Assembly: GCA_031771865.1 (NCBI GenBank)
Contig: JASISA010000007.1
Location: forward strand, 62,001-126,000
Source of the DNA: Nothophaeocryptopus gaeumannii
Lineage: Eukaryota; Ascomycota; Dothideomycetes; Mycosphaerellales; Mycosphaerellaceae
Direction of reading: 5' to 3'
DNA length: 64,000 nt
The translations under genes were made by a program, and so were the position numbers. How positions within the stretch are numbered: position 1 is the stretch's first letter; the number at the start of each line of letters is the position of its first letter. Positions 20,506 to 31,521 of this stretch are shown piece by piece. The notes below the pieces were generated by a model, which searched no databases, was not told the DNA's origin, and saw only the letters and a list, made by a program, of their open reading frames with translations.

Positions 20506-21215
20506 TCATCCTCGACCGAACAGGCGTGAGACCATTGCCCCGCCGACATTTCGTGCGAGTGAGCCAGTAAAGAGACCTCTTTCCACCAGTCCACTCGCTT
20601 GACTGAATTTGTCGCATCTTGAGAAGGCCAGTGTATTCGTAATGGTGAGCACCATGGCAATGACTGTCGGCATATCAGCTCCTTGCCCGCACAATCCCTC
20701 CCCAATGATCCTCTGCATGATATCCACTTACTAACGAGCGTCAACCAAATGAACTTCAGCCTGACCAGCGCCAGCACTGCCAAAGCCACCCAGAACGCAG
20801 GTTGCGCATACAACGCCAACCAAAAGAACCTCTTATCTGTTGCACTGACAATTCTGCCTCCTGGCTCATTCGCTTGCGGCGCAGACTCGAACACCCAATT
20901 TGATTCGCCTGATTGAGAGTTTACTTCATTCCACCATCTTAGACCTACGAGCCGACGGCCGGCGATGTTTTTGAGGTAATAAAAGTCCATGGCGAGGAGG
21001 ATGATGGTGATGATGAAGATCATGACGAAGTTCTCGGTGAACAGCATGCCGAGGAGGTAGACGAGGAGGCTTGCTATATCACATGTCAGCGGATGGGGAG
21101 TAAGGAAGTGGATGTTCGCCGTACATATTCGAAAAGCGAGGAAGGTTATCAGAGTTATGGGATGCGCGCTTAATCGCCAGTTCAGCGCGCCTTGTTGGGG
21201 GTTGATGTCGGCCAT
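20506..21215 (-). CDS. TVP23: Golgi apparatus membrane protein TVP23
   Basis: Three exons with introns 21074-21124 (51 nt) and 20664-20731 (68 nt). The product opens ALNWRLSAHPITLITFLAFRIS and contains FYYLKNIAGRRLVGLRWWNE, NWVFES, RFFWLALYAQPAFWVALAVL and TITNTLAFSRCDKFSQASG. This is the TVP23 family order, with four membrane segments. TVP23 works in late Golgi vesicle trafficking. It ends VSRLFGRG and TGA at 20506. Reading through the second intron would give an aberrant Ser/His-rich end, so splicing is needed. Single-copy housekeeping gene. Confidence 0.92.
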
Positions 21216-21654
21216 GGTGTTGGGCGCTCGGAGCGCTGTAAATGTTCAGACGCTCGCCGATGTCAAGTGGTATGTGGCTCAGTATGCTCGAATGGAGTGT
21301 GATGTTTCCCCAGGCATTCACTTTCTCGACTGCGAAGAAGACGCGTAGCTTGAACCCTGGCCCTGGCGATCGACATCCCATCAAGGTTTCCGAATCCGAT
21401 GCTTGGCATCACTTTCATCTCCTGGTCCTGCTACCTTTAAACATCGAGGCCGCTGCTTTCCTTACGCATGTGATAGCTATCACTAGGTGAGTGAACATGG
21501 GACGTACGCCTCTGACTGTGGACAACTGGTCATGACGCTCGGCCGTCGCGAAGACACCACCTTCACATGCTGGCATGCTTTCCACAGGCTTTGGTCTACA
21601 GCTGCTTCAAAGCTCTCTACCCATAGCCTACTCGATGCCCATCAGATTATCTCG
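21216..21654. other. Intergenic, TVP23 promoter side
   Basis: No gene seen. It contains the promoter of TVP23 on the minus strand and spacer to the degenerate region that follows. Confidence 0.4.
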
Positions 21655-22628
21655 AACTGCTGAGGGACCTAGTAGCACAGGGCGCGGATCTTTACATCGA
21701 ATCTGATCTCTTTGGTCCTGCCTTTCGACTGTTCATATCCACTGCACTCTTTGCAACGGCGCCCAAAGGCCCATTGATCTCCGTGGCCACCTGGGCTACT
21801 ATTCTGACAGCCGCCAGTGTCGACCTGCTCAAATATAGCGAGCAAGAGGCTGCGCTCTGGCGGGACATTGATTTTAAAACTGAGCGCAGAACGACCGAGC
21901 CCTGGTGGCCCTACCTGATGAGTGGGGTCGCTTATGGATCGAGACCTGACGACTGGATTCTTCGTTTAGGGTTTCCCGTGCCCGTCTATCGAAGTATTCC
22001 GCTGCCTGTTGCCAGGACGTCACTCGACGAGATTATACTTTCCAACATTTGCTGCCAGCCGTCGCCTGATGAACGAGTCTCTGCGATCATGGCAGGAACA
22101 TCTTGGTCTATGTGTGACACTTATCGCATTCGAGTACCGCCTTGAGAACTATGCCAGCTCTACAGAGACCCTGAAAACTTCGAATCCCCTTCTACGCACA
22201 GCAGCGATGACAGTAGTCCCCTTCTCGCACACATTGAGGGCTCGAGCAAGCGAAAGCAGCAAAGGGAAACGCTGTACAGATGCCAAAGCCAACCTGCGTT
22301 AGGCCAACTTGGGAGACTCTAGGGGATGCAACCCTCCAGCCAGACTTTTCAACGCGAGACCTGGAACGAATCGATACGAGATAGGTGGCTCGGTGCCCAG
22401 CTTCATACCTGCAGTCTCGGCTTGCGGTCACTGGTTTTGATGAACCCAAACGATGAAGAGAAATTGGGATGTTCTCGCAATTGCTTGGACGGCCGTGACG
22501 ACACGCACTTCATATGGGATGCCATCGATCGTAACATTCGTGCTTATCGTGAGGATTTCATGATGGAACAACAATTTGAACGGATTGCAAGGGAGATTGA
22601 CATGGCATACGGCAATTTGACCACATGA
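21655..22628 (+). pseudogene. Degenerate ankyrin/HET-associated C-terminal remnant
   Basis: In one frame 21663-22145 reads DYLELLRDLVAQGADLY and then SVATWATILTAASVDLLKYSEQEAALW. This resembles the segment following ankyrin repeats in fungal HET/ankyrin proteins (the LLxxGVDLxEYGxxE type pattern). The frame has a stop just upstream and another at 22145; protein-like continuations sit in other frames (SWQEHLGLCVTLIAFEYRLENY near 22100-22200; YREDFMMEQQFERIAREI near 22540-22610). No intron chain joins them. I treat it as a relic; family assignment is weak. Confidence 0.3.
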
Positions 22629-22736
22629 TGCGAGACGCACGCGATCTTCGATATACCACCATGGAATTGCTTATGTCTACAGGGTGTCTGAGCAATTCAA
22701 TGCGAGAATGAGTGATCCATCCAGCCGTACTCAGCA

Positions 22737-24365
22737 TCATTTCAACCGCCTCAGCAACACCGATGGCTTCTCCGCCCTCTCATTCTGCGTAATTTCCCAT
22801 CCTCTCTTCTCCTTCGGCGTCACCATCGAATCCATCACGACACTTGGCCTGATTAGTTCTGGATCTCTCACCACCCGCTCACAGATCCAGCCAAACTGCT
22901 GCACGTCCCTTTCGAAGTCTAGAGGTGTATCAAGATGAATGAACTTCAGCTCTGGAATCTTCGCCTGGTCCGATCGCAGTAGCTCAACAACCTTATCGTG
23001 CACAGCATCAAAACGATACACGACGCCGTCCTGCCCTTCGTACTGATCTGCTCGAGGACCATTGTCAGCCTCGTGCCACCATTGATTGGTACGAAATATA
23101 GTGAGAGACCGCAGAGAAGTCGGGAGGATGTCTGCGATGGGGAGGTCTGGTGTGGCTGAGGTATTGCCTCTGTAGCTCCCGAGACAGGACTCATTGAGGG
23201 CAAGAGTGTCCAGCTTCGTCAACTGCTTGAGCGATCCGATGCTGCGAGGCTGCGGTGGATTCAACTCTCTGTCATCGAGGCGTAGATGACGGAGACTGGT
23301 GAGCTTCGTGCGAAGAATGTTACCCAGCTTCCCAAAGTCAATCTGATCTTTCTCCGGAATGAGCTTGCCAAGCGTGGAAGTGAAGCCAGAGAAGATGATG
23401 CTTAGCGAACGAAGATTGGTGCAGACTCTGAGTGCATCGAGGACTTCGCTGGAATTGAAGTTGCATCTCCACAAAGTAACCTCTCGGATGTGAACCAGAT
23501 GCTTCAGAGCACTAGCATCACGCCAGAAGCGGTACACTGTCAACGATTGAAGCGTAAGAAGTCGCAAAAGAGGTGTCAGGCCTTCCAGATTCCGAATGTA
23601 TTGATTCTCTGCATGATGAAGATTGATGGTCTTTACCCTTCGCAGAGGCAGATCTGTCAGCGTATGCTTCCACTGAACTGCCTGCTCATTGCTCCTGGCA
23701 AGCGTATTGGGCCCGTGATGTCGCAGCTGCTCGAACATGCTAATGATGCCTCCGTCAGCATCGTACGCGGAAGGACAAGTTAAGTCGAGGACTTCCACAT
23801 TGGAGCAGTACAGCAGTAATAAGGCAGCGAAGGCTTCGCCGTTCCAGCTTTGGGCCACTCCTTCGAGATACTCAACCAGATCATAGCCACAGCCCAGCCT
23901 CTTGAAGCTTCCCTTGAGCGCGTCTGGAGTGTTGACCCCATCCCAAGGATCTATAACCATCTCTTTGACTTTGGCAATCATGCATGGTCTCTCTCTGATT
24001 GCGCGGAGGAAGAGTTGCGGGCTGGCCAGCGTTTGCCCTGGATACACAGCATAGAGGAAGTCCGAAGCCACCTGACGGAAACGACGACAGGCTTTCGAGA
24101 TCGCTGAAAGAGTACGAAGCTTGATCTTCCACTCGGCATGTTGATGAGTACATGCGCCAGTGTATAGGTCGTTGTCGGTGTAGAGGTTTACGCCATCGTC
24201 TTGATTCAATGGACCTTTCGGGACATTGATGCTTTCGTATCTCTCGCGGCCGATTGTTGATGAAGACGGGAGCGAATGTACCGAGAAGATCTTTCTGAGG
24301 AGCTCGACGGGAAGGTGGAGGACTTTTCTGGGCGAGAGAGAGAAATCCTCCAGTTCTTCTGCCAT
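22737..24365 (-). CDS. F-box/LRR-like protein
   Basis: An intronless frame. I start at ATG 24365 (MAEELEDFSL); the frame is open to 24506, but that leader is unlike an F-box N-terminus. About 542 residues. VLHLPVELLRKIFSV at about residue 15 is an F-box-like helix pair, followed by KACRRFRQVASDFLY. From about 180 onward leucine-rich motifs recur: VEVLDLTCPSA, RRVKTINLHHAE, LLTLQSLTVYRF, LRSLSIIFSGF, LRHLRLDD and LRSLTIF. The likely role is a substrate adaptor of an SCF ubiquitin ligase, inferred from the architecture. Intracellular. Confidence 0.8.
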   Translation of the reverse strand: MAEELEDFSLSPRKVLHLPVELLRKIFSVHSLPSSSTIGRERYESINVPKGPLNQDDGVNLYTDNDLYTGACTHQHAEWKIKLRTLSAISKACRRFRQVASDFLYAVYPGQTLASPQLFLRAIRERPCMIAKVKEMVIDPWDGVNTPDALKGSFKRLGCGYDLVEYLEGVAQSWNGEAFAALLLLYCSNVEVLDLTCPSAYDADGGIISMFEQLRHHGPNTLARSNEQAVQWKHTLTDLPLRRVKTINLHHAENQYIRNLEGLTPLLRLLTLQSLTVYRFWRDASALKHLVHIREVTLWRCNFNSSEVLDALRVCTNLRSLSIIFSGFTSTLGKLIPEKDQIDFGKLGNILRTKLTSLRHLRLDDRELNPPQPRSIGSLKQLTKLDTLALNESCLGSYRGNTSATPDLPIADILPTSLRSLTIFRTNQWWHEADNGPRADQYEGQDGVVYRFDAVHDKVVELLRSDQAKIPELKFIHLDTPLDFERDVQQFGWICERVVRDPELIRPSVVMDSMVTPKEKRGWEITQNERAEKPSVLLRRLK

Positions 24366-25173
24366 CGTGGGCCACGGCAAGCGAATGAGAATTTGAAGAA
24401 GAGAAGGGAAGAAGTGCTCACAAACCTCATACTTCTCTGGCCCACTTGAACGCTGTTGGCTTTGTTGATTGCCCGCCGGATGGCTGCAGCTATCCCAAGC
24501 TCTCACACTGCAGTTGTATGGAGAGATGAGGCAGGAGACCAGAGTCCCGCGCCAAGACCTACAATGGACCTGGTGTTATGCATGCACAACAACCCGTTCC
24601 AAGCACCTACGGCCACAGGAAGATGAAAGCACGAAACCCCGTCCGATCTTTCAGGTTAACCATCTTACCGCGAGATTAGTACTGTAGTGCGTGAGCATAC
24701 GGGAATACCTCGTGCTGTAGGTAGTTTTTTGGTTTTGCCGAATCTTTGTCAGGGAGATTGCAAGCTCGAAAGTTTTGAAGCCGAGATTGGTGATTTAAGC
24801 TTTTATAGCGTCCTCGGATCGGAAGAACTTTGATGCGGGTCCAGAGTTTTGCCTCGCTTTTCGTAGCACACCTGCTAGTTTCCTCTCTCACCTTGCAGCG
24901 GGCTACGAGAAAGAAGTCAAGTAGGCTCGCGCTTTCTCCTTCTTCATCTTCATGTCTACCCGTCATGCTAATAGAGTACCCCCAATCAAAAAGTCCAACT
25001 GCTCTCCGATGGGTCACTCATGCAGAGGTGACCACCGCGTCGCATCCCCAAAGCTTAGTATTTCGCTCCCAGGACTTCCATCGCCAACGCTCGCATAAAA
25101 AGACACTGGGCGTCTCTCGACACGAGACCATTCGCCGACGCGTTGGGTATTCCTTCGAGGTACTGTCGTCAGC
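24366..25173. other. Intergenic, divergent promoters
   Basis: This lies between the F-box/LRR gene (minus) and the kinase-like gene (plus). No supported coding sequence; short frames on both strands look like shadows. Confidence 0.4.
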
Positions 25174-26211
25174 ATGCCAGAGCTATCTTCCTCCATGATT
25201 ATCGACGCATTTCGGTAAGTCAGAAACGCCACGAGATAGATGTTTGCTGATCACGTCTGGATAGGAGTTTCTACTCTGAAGGCAAGGTCCTCCCTTTGGT
25301 CGTTCAGCGTGAAGGGGATGTACCACGCACTACAACTGCCAAAACACTCAAGGTTCACCAGCCTTTCACCTTGTCCTGTGTGATGACTGTGGAGCTGCCT
25401 GAGCGGGATTTCGATTCGACACAAGACGTGATCATAGCAATACTGAAATTGTATGACCGACGATTCTCAACTCAGCTACGAGCAGATGAGAAGATCAGCC
25501 CATGGAGCGAAGATACGGAGCGTGCTTTTCTTGCATTCGTCTCTGACGGGAGAGCCGCCGAGTTCGTCAGGTCACTGCGCGAGGATGACGATTTTGAGGA
25601 GCCAGAAGAAGGCTGGTCGCCGGCCGAGAACGAAGCATATCTTTACAACATGTGCTTCGATCTCTTTTGGACCGAGAAACGTGCTTACCAACAATTGCGT
25701 TCATTTCAAGGAACAAGCGTCCCAAGGCTATATTCAGCAGTAAAGCTGCCCCTCAATCCGAATTCCGCAGATACACACCAGCAGGATGAGGAAGATCCAT
25801 TTCTGGCAGTCAATGGGCTACTTCTTGAATACGTTGCCGGTCCAACCTTGTCCGAAATGGCGGACTGCATTCCTCGGGAGAGTTGGCAGACTATTGTCGA
25901 TCGGGCCGTTCGGATAGTGCGCGACTACTCGCATCTCGGCATTCTGAACAAAGATGTACGATGTTCAAATTTTGTGGTCAACGAGAACGTTCCAGACAAC
26001 GACCAACACCGCGTCGTGATGCTGGACTTTGCTTTATGCGACTTTAGAGATACCGCGCAAAGTGACGAGGATTGGGGCAGAGCCAAATAGACGCAAGACG
26101 AGGAGGGCGCTGTAGGAGCGGTCATGAAGACAAGGTTGGCGAAATTAGGCTTCGAGCTGAACTATACGCCTTCAAACCAATGGATTGCCTATGCAGAGAG
26201 GGAGGAGTAAG
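25174..26211 (+). pseudogene. Kinase-like (PKL-fold) protein gene interrupted by a TAG
   Basis: Exon 1 25174-25214, intron 25215-25264 (50 nt, GTAAGT...GATAG), exon 2 from 25265. About 305 residues to an in-frame TAG at 26088-26090, then the same frame stays open for 39 more protein-like codons (QDEEGAVGAVMKTRLAKLGF...) to TAA about 26209. Kinase landmarks: LLLEYVAGPTL hinge region, LNKDVRCSNFVV (catalytic-loop Asp and Asn kept, HRD replaced by NKD), VMLDFALCDF (DFG replaced by DFA). This matches fungal kinase-domain proteins whose C-terminus has the QDEEGAxG motif. The TAG is probably a recent nonsense change (from CAG or TGG); truncated protein, readthrough or an error are alternatives. Confidence 0.65.
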
Positions 26212-26481
26212 GAGTTGCTCGATTTCGATGCGTGCCAGAATTGGGCATGTACATTACCTCTCTCCTTGTGCTCCTCTCACGACCACAAAATGCCTTCGGC
26301 CAAAGCAGGATGATTGAGCAGCGTTAACAGCACCAAGGAGATACCGAGCGTGCGCTGAAGGACTTGTCTCATGACAGATTTCACTGGCGTAGGCGTGCCA
26401 AGCACACATCTCAGTAGATGTCAGCCACTGCGTCGAATACTTTCAAGCGGCGCGACTGTAAGTCCTTGCACCCGTAAAACT

Positions 26482-28926
26482 TCAAAAGCACTTGAAGAAT
26501 CGAAAACCAGGGTTGGTCGTCTTTGGTCGTTTGCTTTGCTGCCGGCTACGACACTGTCGATTAAAGGCCACAGATTCTCCGTCTTTCTCCCACTTTTGAT
26601 ATATTAAGAGATAGTCTGCTGCAGAGCAGGGTGATCGCGCATACTCTCTACCCACTTCAAGCCAACGACATGGCTCCGAAGTGAAACAGCAATGGCCCGT
26701 CTCATCGTCCACATTGCTCACATCACCCCATTTGAGCGGTAGCACTGATGCGTGTTGATCCCGTTCAGGTCTGTGACATGCTGCAGCGATCGCTAAAGAG
26801 CAGCTGCCGACCACCGGCATATCAGAACTCAATCGGCGTGTGCTGATCTGGATTGAGAGACAAAGCACCACGAAGCCGATGAGAATGCCCCAGGCCATTG
26901 GAGCACAAGAATATCCGGTTCTTGAGATGGTCACCTCGGTTCCGTCTTGGTCATGGATCGTGATTTGAGCCACGAACAAGCTCTGAGATGCCAGCCAGTG
27001 CAGAGCAGAGCATGATACAATCATCGGAACGCTGTAGTATAGTGGCAGTTGTAGCCAGTATGACGATCGCTGCTTGCCATAATGTGTCTTCAGTGGAGCT
27101 GTCACCCGAAGGCGCCTCCTACGGATGCCAAATTTGCTCCATTCTGAAGCCATTTGCATGGTCGTGAAGCAGCTGTTCCAGGCTATGTAGATGAAGGAGA
27201 TGATCACTTGCGGGACGTTGGACAGGAGGGAGGCTCCGATTACACCTGTCGTTCCGACAGGCATTACTGTATCGAGCATCGTTCGGGAATCCATTTGACC
27301 AAACCCAAGCGATCCTATAGGAATACCGGGAGAAACACTCCATAAGGCGGTTATGCTGTTGGAGAAAATCATTACAGCCGAGAGGAGCGCAGCTGACCAC
27401 AGCGCGAGGGTGACCAGAATGCGAGACCAGCTTAGTGGCGTCAACATACGTGGTATGTATCGAGCGTAGCGTTCTACTTCCGACGAAGAGCTGCGCGTTG
27501 CTATAGTTTGCGCGGTCTTCCTCGACAGTAAGCATCGATGCTGGGTGTGTGTATCTCGCCGTTCCAGAAAGCTGACGACCGCGTCGCCGATACTGAGTAT
27601 AAGATCGTCCCTTTGCGTCCGGAGAGTCATCCACATGGCCAATGCCTTACAAGCATTGCATGAGACAACGATGAGCAAGACGTATACCGAGAAGTGAATT
27701 TCGCAGTGAGGCTTCTCAACCTGAGCCAAACAATAGTCTGCTCTATACGAATCCAACACAGTTGTAGTGACTGTACCATTGTCGTTGTCGATGCTGCCAG
27801 CTGACTGCTGAGAGGCAAGCGCAGTACTACCGTTGACTGCCTTAGGTACTGTGACGGTTCTCGTAGAGCCAGTAGGGATTAGCCAATTGCTCGTATCTTG
27901 CGGCACATCATTGGCGCATCCACCTGCAGTCTTCCCGGCATTCGTGCACATCCAAGTGTAGGGTGTATCATAACTCTGATATACTTCCAGAGGGACCGTT
28001 CCGGTGTACCAAATGCCATTGTCTTGCGTAGGATCGTGCGTTGAGTTTTGTGTGATAACAATTACGTCGCTGTATGCCGAGATCAGTCTATTTCCATACG
28101 CAGAAACACAGCTTGGTGCGGACAATCTGCGAACGTTGAGGGCAGTCTGGTTTTGGTGCCCAGTCAGTCGCTGTACAGTGGCCATCACAGCATCATTGTC
28201 GCCCTCGTTCGAGCTCACGAGATCTGGGCCGGCAATAGTGTAGGTGTAGGTGTTTGCACCGACTGTTTTGGATATCGCGGCGTTGTAGAAGAGATGGATT
28301 GGAAGGCTACTGAACGCCAGTATGAACCAGAGAAATAGTTGACGGCCGCTAATCTGCCCTAGGTTGCGAAAGCTAGGGACTCCGATGTCCATCCACTTGC
28401 CGCAGCTGTGGACACGGTCAATGTCGCCGCGTGTTGGGGCACTGAGACACTGCATAGTGAAGTTCGAGCCAGCCAATAGAATGGAGCTGAGGATGTTAAT
28501 CAAAGCGTGAAGCTCAGTCGCAGTGCGAGACACATGGTCGCAGTCTCCTCGGAAGGCAACGCTGAGCCCGCTAGCCTTGGACTTGTGCAGCATGCCAGCA
28601 GCATACAACATGAAGACTATGTTGATGAGCAAGACACTTAGGGCAATGCAGAGGAATATCTTGACGCTGAAGCGCCAGCCTTGATACTTGCTGCGCGGGC
28701 TCCTCGAAGGAAGTGAGTGCGCAACATCGTCTACCGTGCAGTCCGTAGTATGAGGGTCTTGCGTAAGGATTGAGATGCCATCTAAAAGCTGCTCAGTGGA
28801 TTCAAAGAACGTGACTCTCTTCTTCAGTCTAGCAACGCCATGTTAGCCGAAGCACCAGGAACGACCATGGAACATCATGCATTACCTGACGGAAGGCACT
28901 TCGAGCAGTGCGATTTCCTCGTCCAT
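26482..28926 (-). CDS. DUF6536-type multi-spanning membrane protein
   Basis: Exon 1 starts at ATG 28926 (MDEEIALLEVPSV). An intron 28829-28885 (57 nt, branch GGCTAAC) joins R|LKKRVTFFES. About 795 residues. After an acidic N-terminal tail comes YQGWRFSVKIFLCIALSVLLINIVFM (split here as QGWRFSVKIFLC and LLINIVFML), then LHALINILSSILLAGSNFTMQCLSAPTR, the conserved block of this fungal family. There are further membrane spans, a long lumenal loop rich in NxS/T and Cys, and a second membrane region (PLSWSRILVTLALW onward). Function unknown in the family; plasma-membrane or vacuolar location is inference. The C-terminal 60 residues are basic and Ser-rich. Confidence 0.75.
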
Positions 28927-29342
28927 GATAGTCGTTCTGTGCGGTTGCTCAGGAGCGTCAATTAAGGGAAACCATCATCATTTGCGCCAGAACAGCTCCG
29001 CCAGCCCGAATGAAGCGTTTTGAACGTCTCCGAGGCTGCGCTATCGCAAGGCTGAGGTGCAGACGCTGATCTGTAGAGTACACGATTGTCAGGTGGACGC
29101 CACACCATGCATGCAGATCGGGAAGCTGCAGTCTCCTGTCGTACGCATACGGACGTGAGCATGAACAACAGGAGCTTGAGTCGCCTTCGAGCCGTGAGCA
29201 CGCTCATCGGTGGCACGAAATATCAAGATCTGTTGAACTTCGATTGACCGTGGCTGGTATGGCGACTCCCTCGCACGACTCTCCATGATCTCGCCGATCT
29301 CGTGAACGCCTATCACGATGCGTGCATGCGCAGACTCGCAGC
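28927..29342. other. Intergenic, promoter of the DUF6536-type gene
   Basis: No convincing gene. A minus-strand frame at 28962-29216 has a short hydrophobic run, but no homology I recognise, and it abuts the next gene too closely. Confidence 0.35.
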
Positions 29343-29642
29343 ATGTTCCAATGGAAAGATCTAGATGAGGGGAGCGGGAGAAAGGTAGGCCCGAGCACGA
29401 TTGACGCGTCGATGGAAGAAGGAAGTCAGGAAGTCGTCGAGCTGGCAAGCCTGGAGGAGAGTGACGCGCTCCTCCAGCAACATCTGCTCGCTAAGCGCCC
29501 GGTTACACGACAGCAATATGTGGACAGGAATATTGGGAGAAGCTATACAGAAGGAAAGATCGGTATGACAGCATTCTTCGAAGAACTTTTTTCGTCATTC
29601 GTCAAGGCTTTTCAAAACCATAGCCTACTGTTACACACATAA
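29343..29642 (+). CDS. Small hypothetical ORF, doubtful
   Basis: A frame from ATG 29343 (MFQWKDLDEG) of 99 codons with acidic, helical composition (EEGSQEVVELASLEESDALLQ) and a more hydrophobic end (MTAFFEELFSSFVKAF). No signal peptide, no family, no cysteine pattern. It ends 54 bases before the convergent NCS1 gene stop. It could be real or a chance frame. Confidence 0.25.
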   Translation: MFQWKDLDEGSGRKVGPSTIDASMEEGSQEVVELASLEESDALLQQHLLAKRPVTRQQYVDRNIGRSYTEGKIGMTAFFEELFSSFVKAFQNHSLLLHT

Positions 29643-29696
29643 AGCACAAGGTATCTCAACCCATATTCTGTCGTCGCTCACACAAGCACAAGCATT

Positions 29697-31521
29697 TCAA
29701 ACACGGAAGGCTCTCTTAAGCGCATTCGGCCTCCCCTCCTCAGCGTAACTCGCCCTGCGCGCCGACATATTCTTCGCATCATTCTCCGCAATGATCTCCT
29801 CTCCAGTCTCCGCATGATCCATCTGACTCTCCCTATGCGGGAAGAAACGATTGAAAACCCAATAAAAGATCCCCGCAACAAAGAACGAATAGATATACCC
29901 AATAGCGAACAGATGCTGTCCACCAATCGAGACACTGGTCGTCTCCTTGGCCGCAACCTGGATATTGTTGACAAAACCGGGGAGAGGTGGGATGCAGCCA
30001 ATGAAGAAAGCAAGGACGGCGCGCCAGTTACTGCCGAACTTGGGTGAATAGCGATACATGCCGTGGAAGTCGTACATGTCCGGCACGGAGACATGAGTCC
30101 TGCGCACGATGAAGTAGTCCGTGATGAGGATGGACGTCATCGGGCCCAAGAAGATGGTGTATCCAGACAGGAAAGCAAGGAATTTGGCAGCACTCGCCAA
30201 AATTTTCCAGGGAACGAAAGCCCACGATCCAATGATCGCAGCGAGGATCTGGCCACGGCGGATATTGATGTATTTCGGGCAGAAAGCCATCAGGTCGTTT
30301 GCGGCGCTGATAGAGTTGGCGGAGATGTTGATTCCGAGGGTAACGATGATGAGACCGATGGCGGCGAAGGCTGCGGAGGCACGACCGGCATGGGAGCCAG
30401 TTGACATCCATGCTTCGATAATCTCGATGGGGTTCCAAATGACTTTGTCGTAAACGGTTGCAGAGGCTGCGGCGGTGAAGATACCGAGCAGACCGACGAT
30501 GGTGAAGATGATCGGGATGACGATTGCCTGAATGTTCTGCGCACTCGGCTTGTTGGCGTATCGTGAGAAGTCGGCAATGTTCAGGCCGAGAGTGGCGTAG
30601 TTACCCAAGACTCCGTTAAGGTTCGAGAAGAACGCCCATGCAAGGACTGAGCCGTGGACGGTGGTACCTTGCGTGATGACCGGGCTGTTGCTAATGGAGC
30701 CGCCAGCTTTGTGCAGGGTGTCGCCGAAGACAGCCAGGAACACCATCGGTGCGATGATACTCTTGAAGCCGAAGAAGTATTGAACCTAAGATGTATATAT
30801 CAGTTGAATGCGCTTTGTCAAAGGGCCACTGAAGACATACCTTGGTATATGGAATACACAAGAACGGCAGCTGTAGCAAAAAGTACAGCAAGAACGCAAC
30901 CATGCCAGAAGTCGAAATGCCCTGCTCAGCATACCCAATGTGATCCGGAATATTCGCAAAGCTCGGCCAGATAGCCGTCAACAGGACAGCCATACACTGT
31001 CCTCCAGTCGTAGTCTGCACACCAAGCCACACAATAGCCAGAACGCATCGGGAGAGGACAACAAAGTAACTGAAGTAGTATCCAAAAGGCATACGCGCCA
31101 ACACCGGGAACGGAGTATGAAGCGTCGCACCGATTCTACCGTTGATGGTGATGACCAGACCCATGAGGGTGTTGCCAAGCACACAAGCACCAATCGCCAT
31201 TTTCCAGCTAAGTCCGACCGCGATCATGGAAGAGGCGACTTCCCAATTGGAGACGGCCCAGGCATCGGCCATCCAATAAGCGACGTAGGCCATCCATGTC
31301 CAGGTACGCTTGGATGGGGGGATAGGGTCGAAGTCGGCGTTGGATGCATTTTTGGTTTTCGCAAAGCTGCTCTCCTCCTGGCGCACTTCGAGGCTGAATC
31401 CAGGAAAGCGGCTTCGAAGCTTGCCTACTTGCCCAACTGCGACAGGTTCGGCGTCTGCAGAAGCTGTTGAGGCTGATTTCTCCTCGTAGAAAGGGTTCTT
31501 GAAGTTGGATCCAGATGCCAT
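29697..31521 (-). CDS. NCS1 family nucleobase (uracil/allantoin type) permease
   Basis: Two exons with an intron 30786-30840 (55 nt, GTATGT...CTTAG) joining PYTK|VQYFFGFKS. About 590 residues and 12 predicted membrane segments. NCS1 landmarks: SKRTWTWMAYVAYWMADAW in TM1, NTLMGLVITINGRIGATLHTPFPVLAR, GVQTTTGGQC, LGNYATLGLNIADFSRYA, and GINISANSISAANDL. These resemble the Fur/Dal4-type plasma membrane permeases for uracil, allantoin or related compounds. Hydrophilic N- and C-terminal tails with Lys and Ser suit endocytic regulation. GATA-type HGATAR sites lie upstream at 31620, 31774 and 32007, suggesting control by nitrogen status (inference). Confidence 0.92.

Noticed and set aside
28962..29216. 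Minus-strand ORF with a hydrophobic N-terminal run
   Set aside because: No homology recognised, ends 36 bases from the next gene's start codon, composition typical of noncoding sequence.
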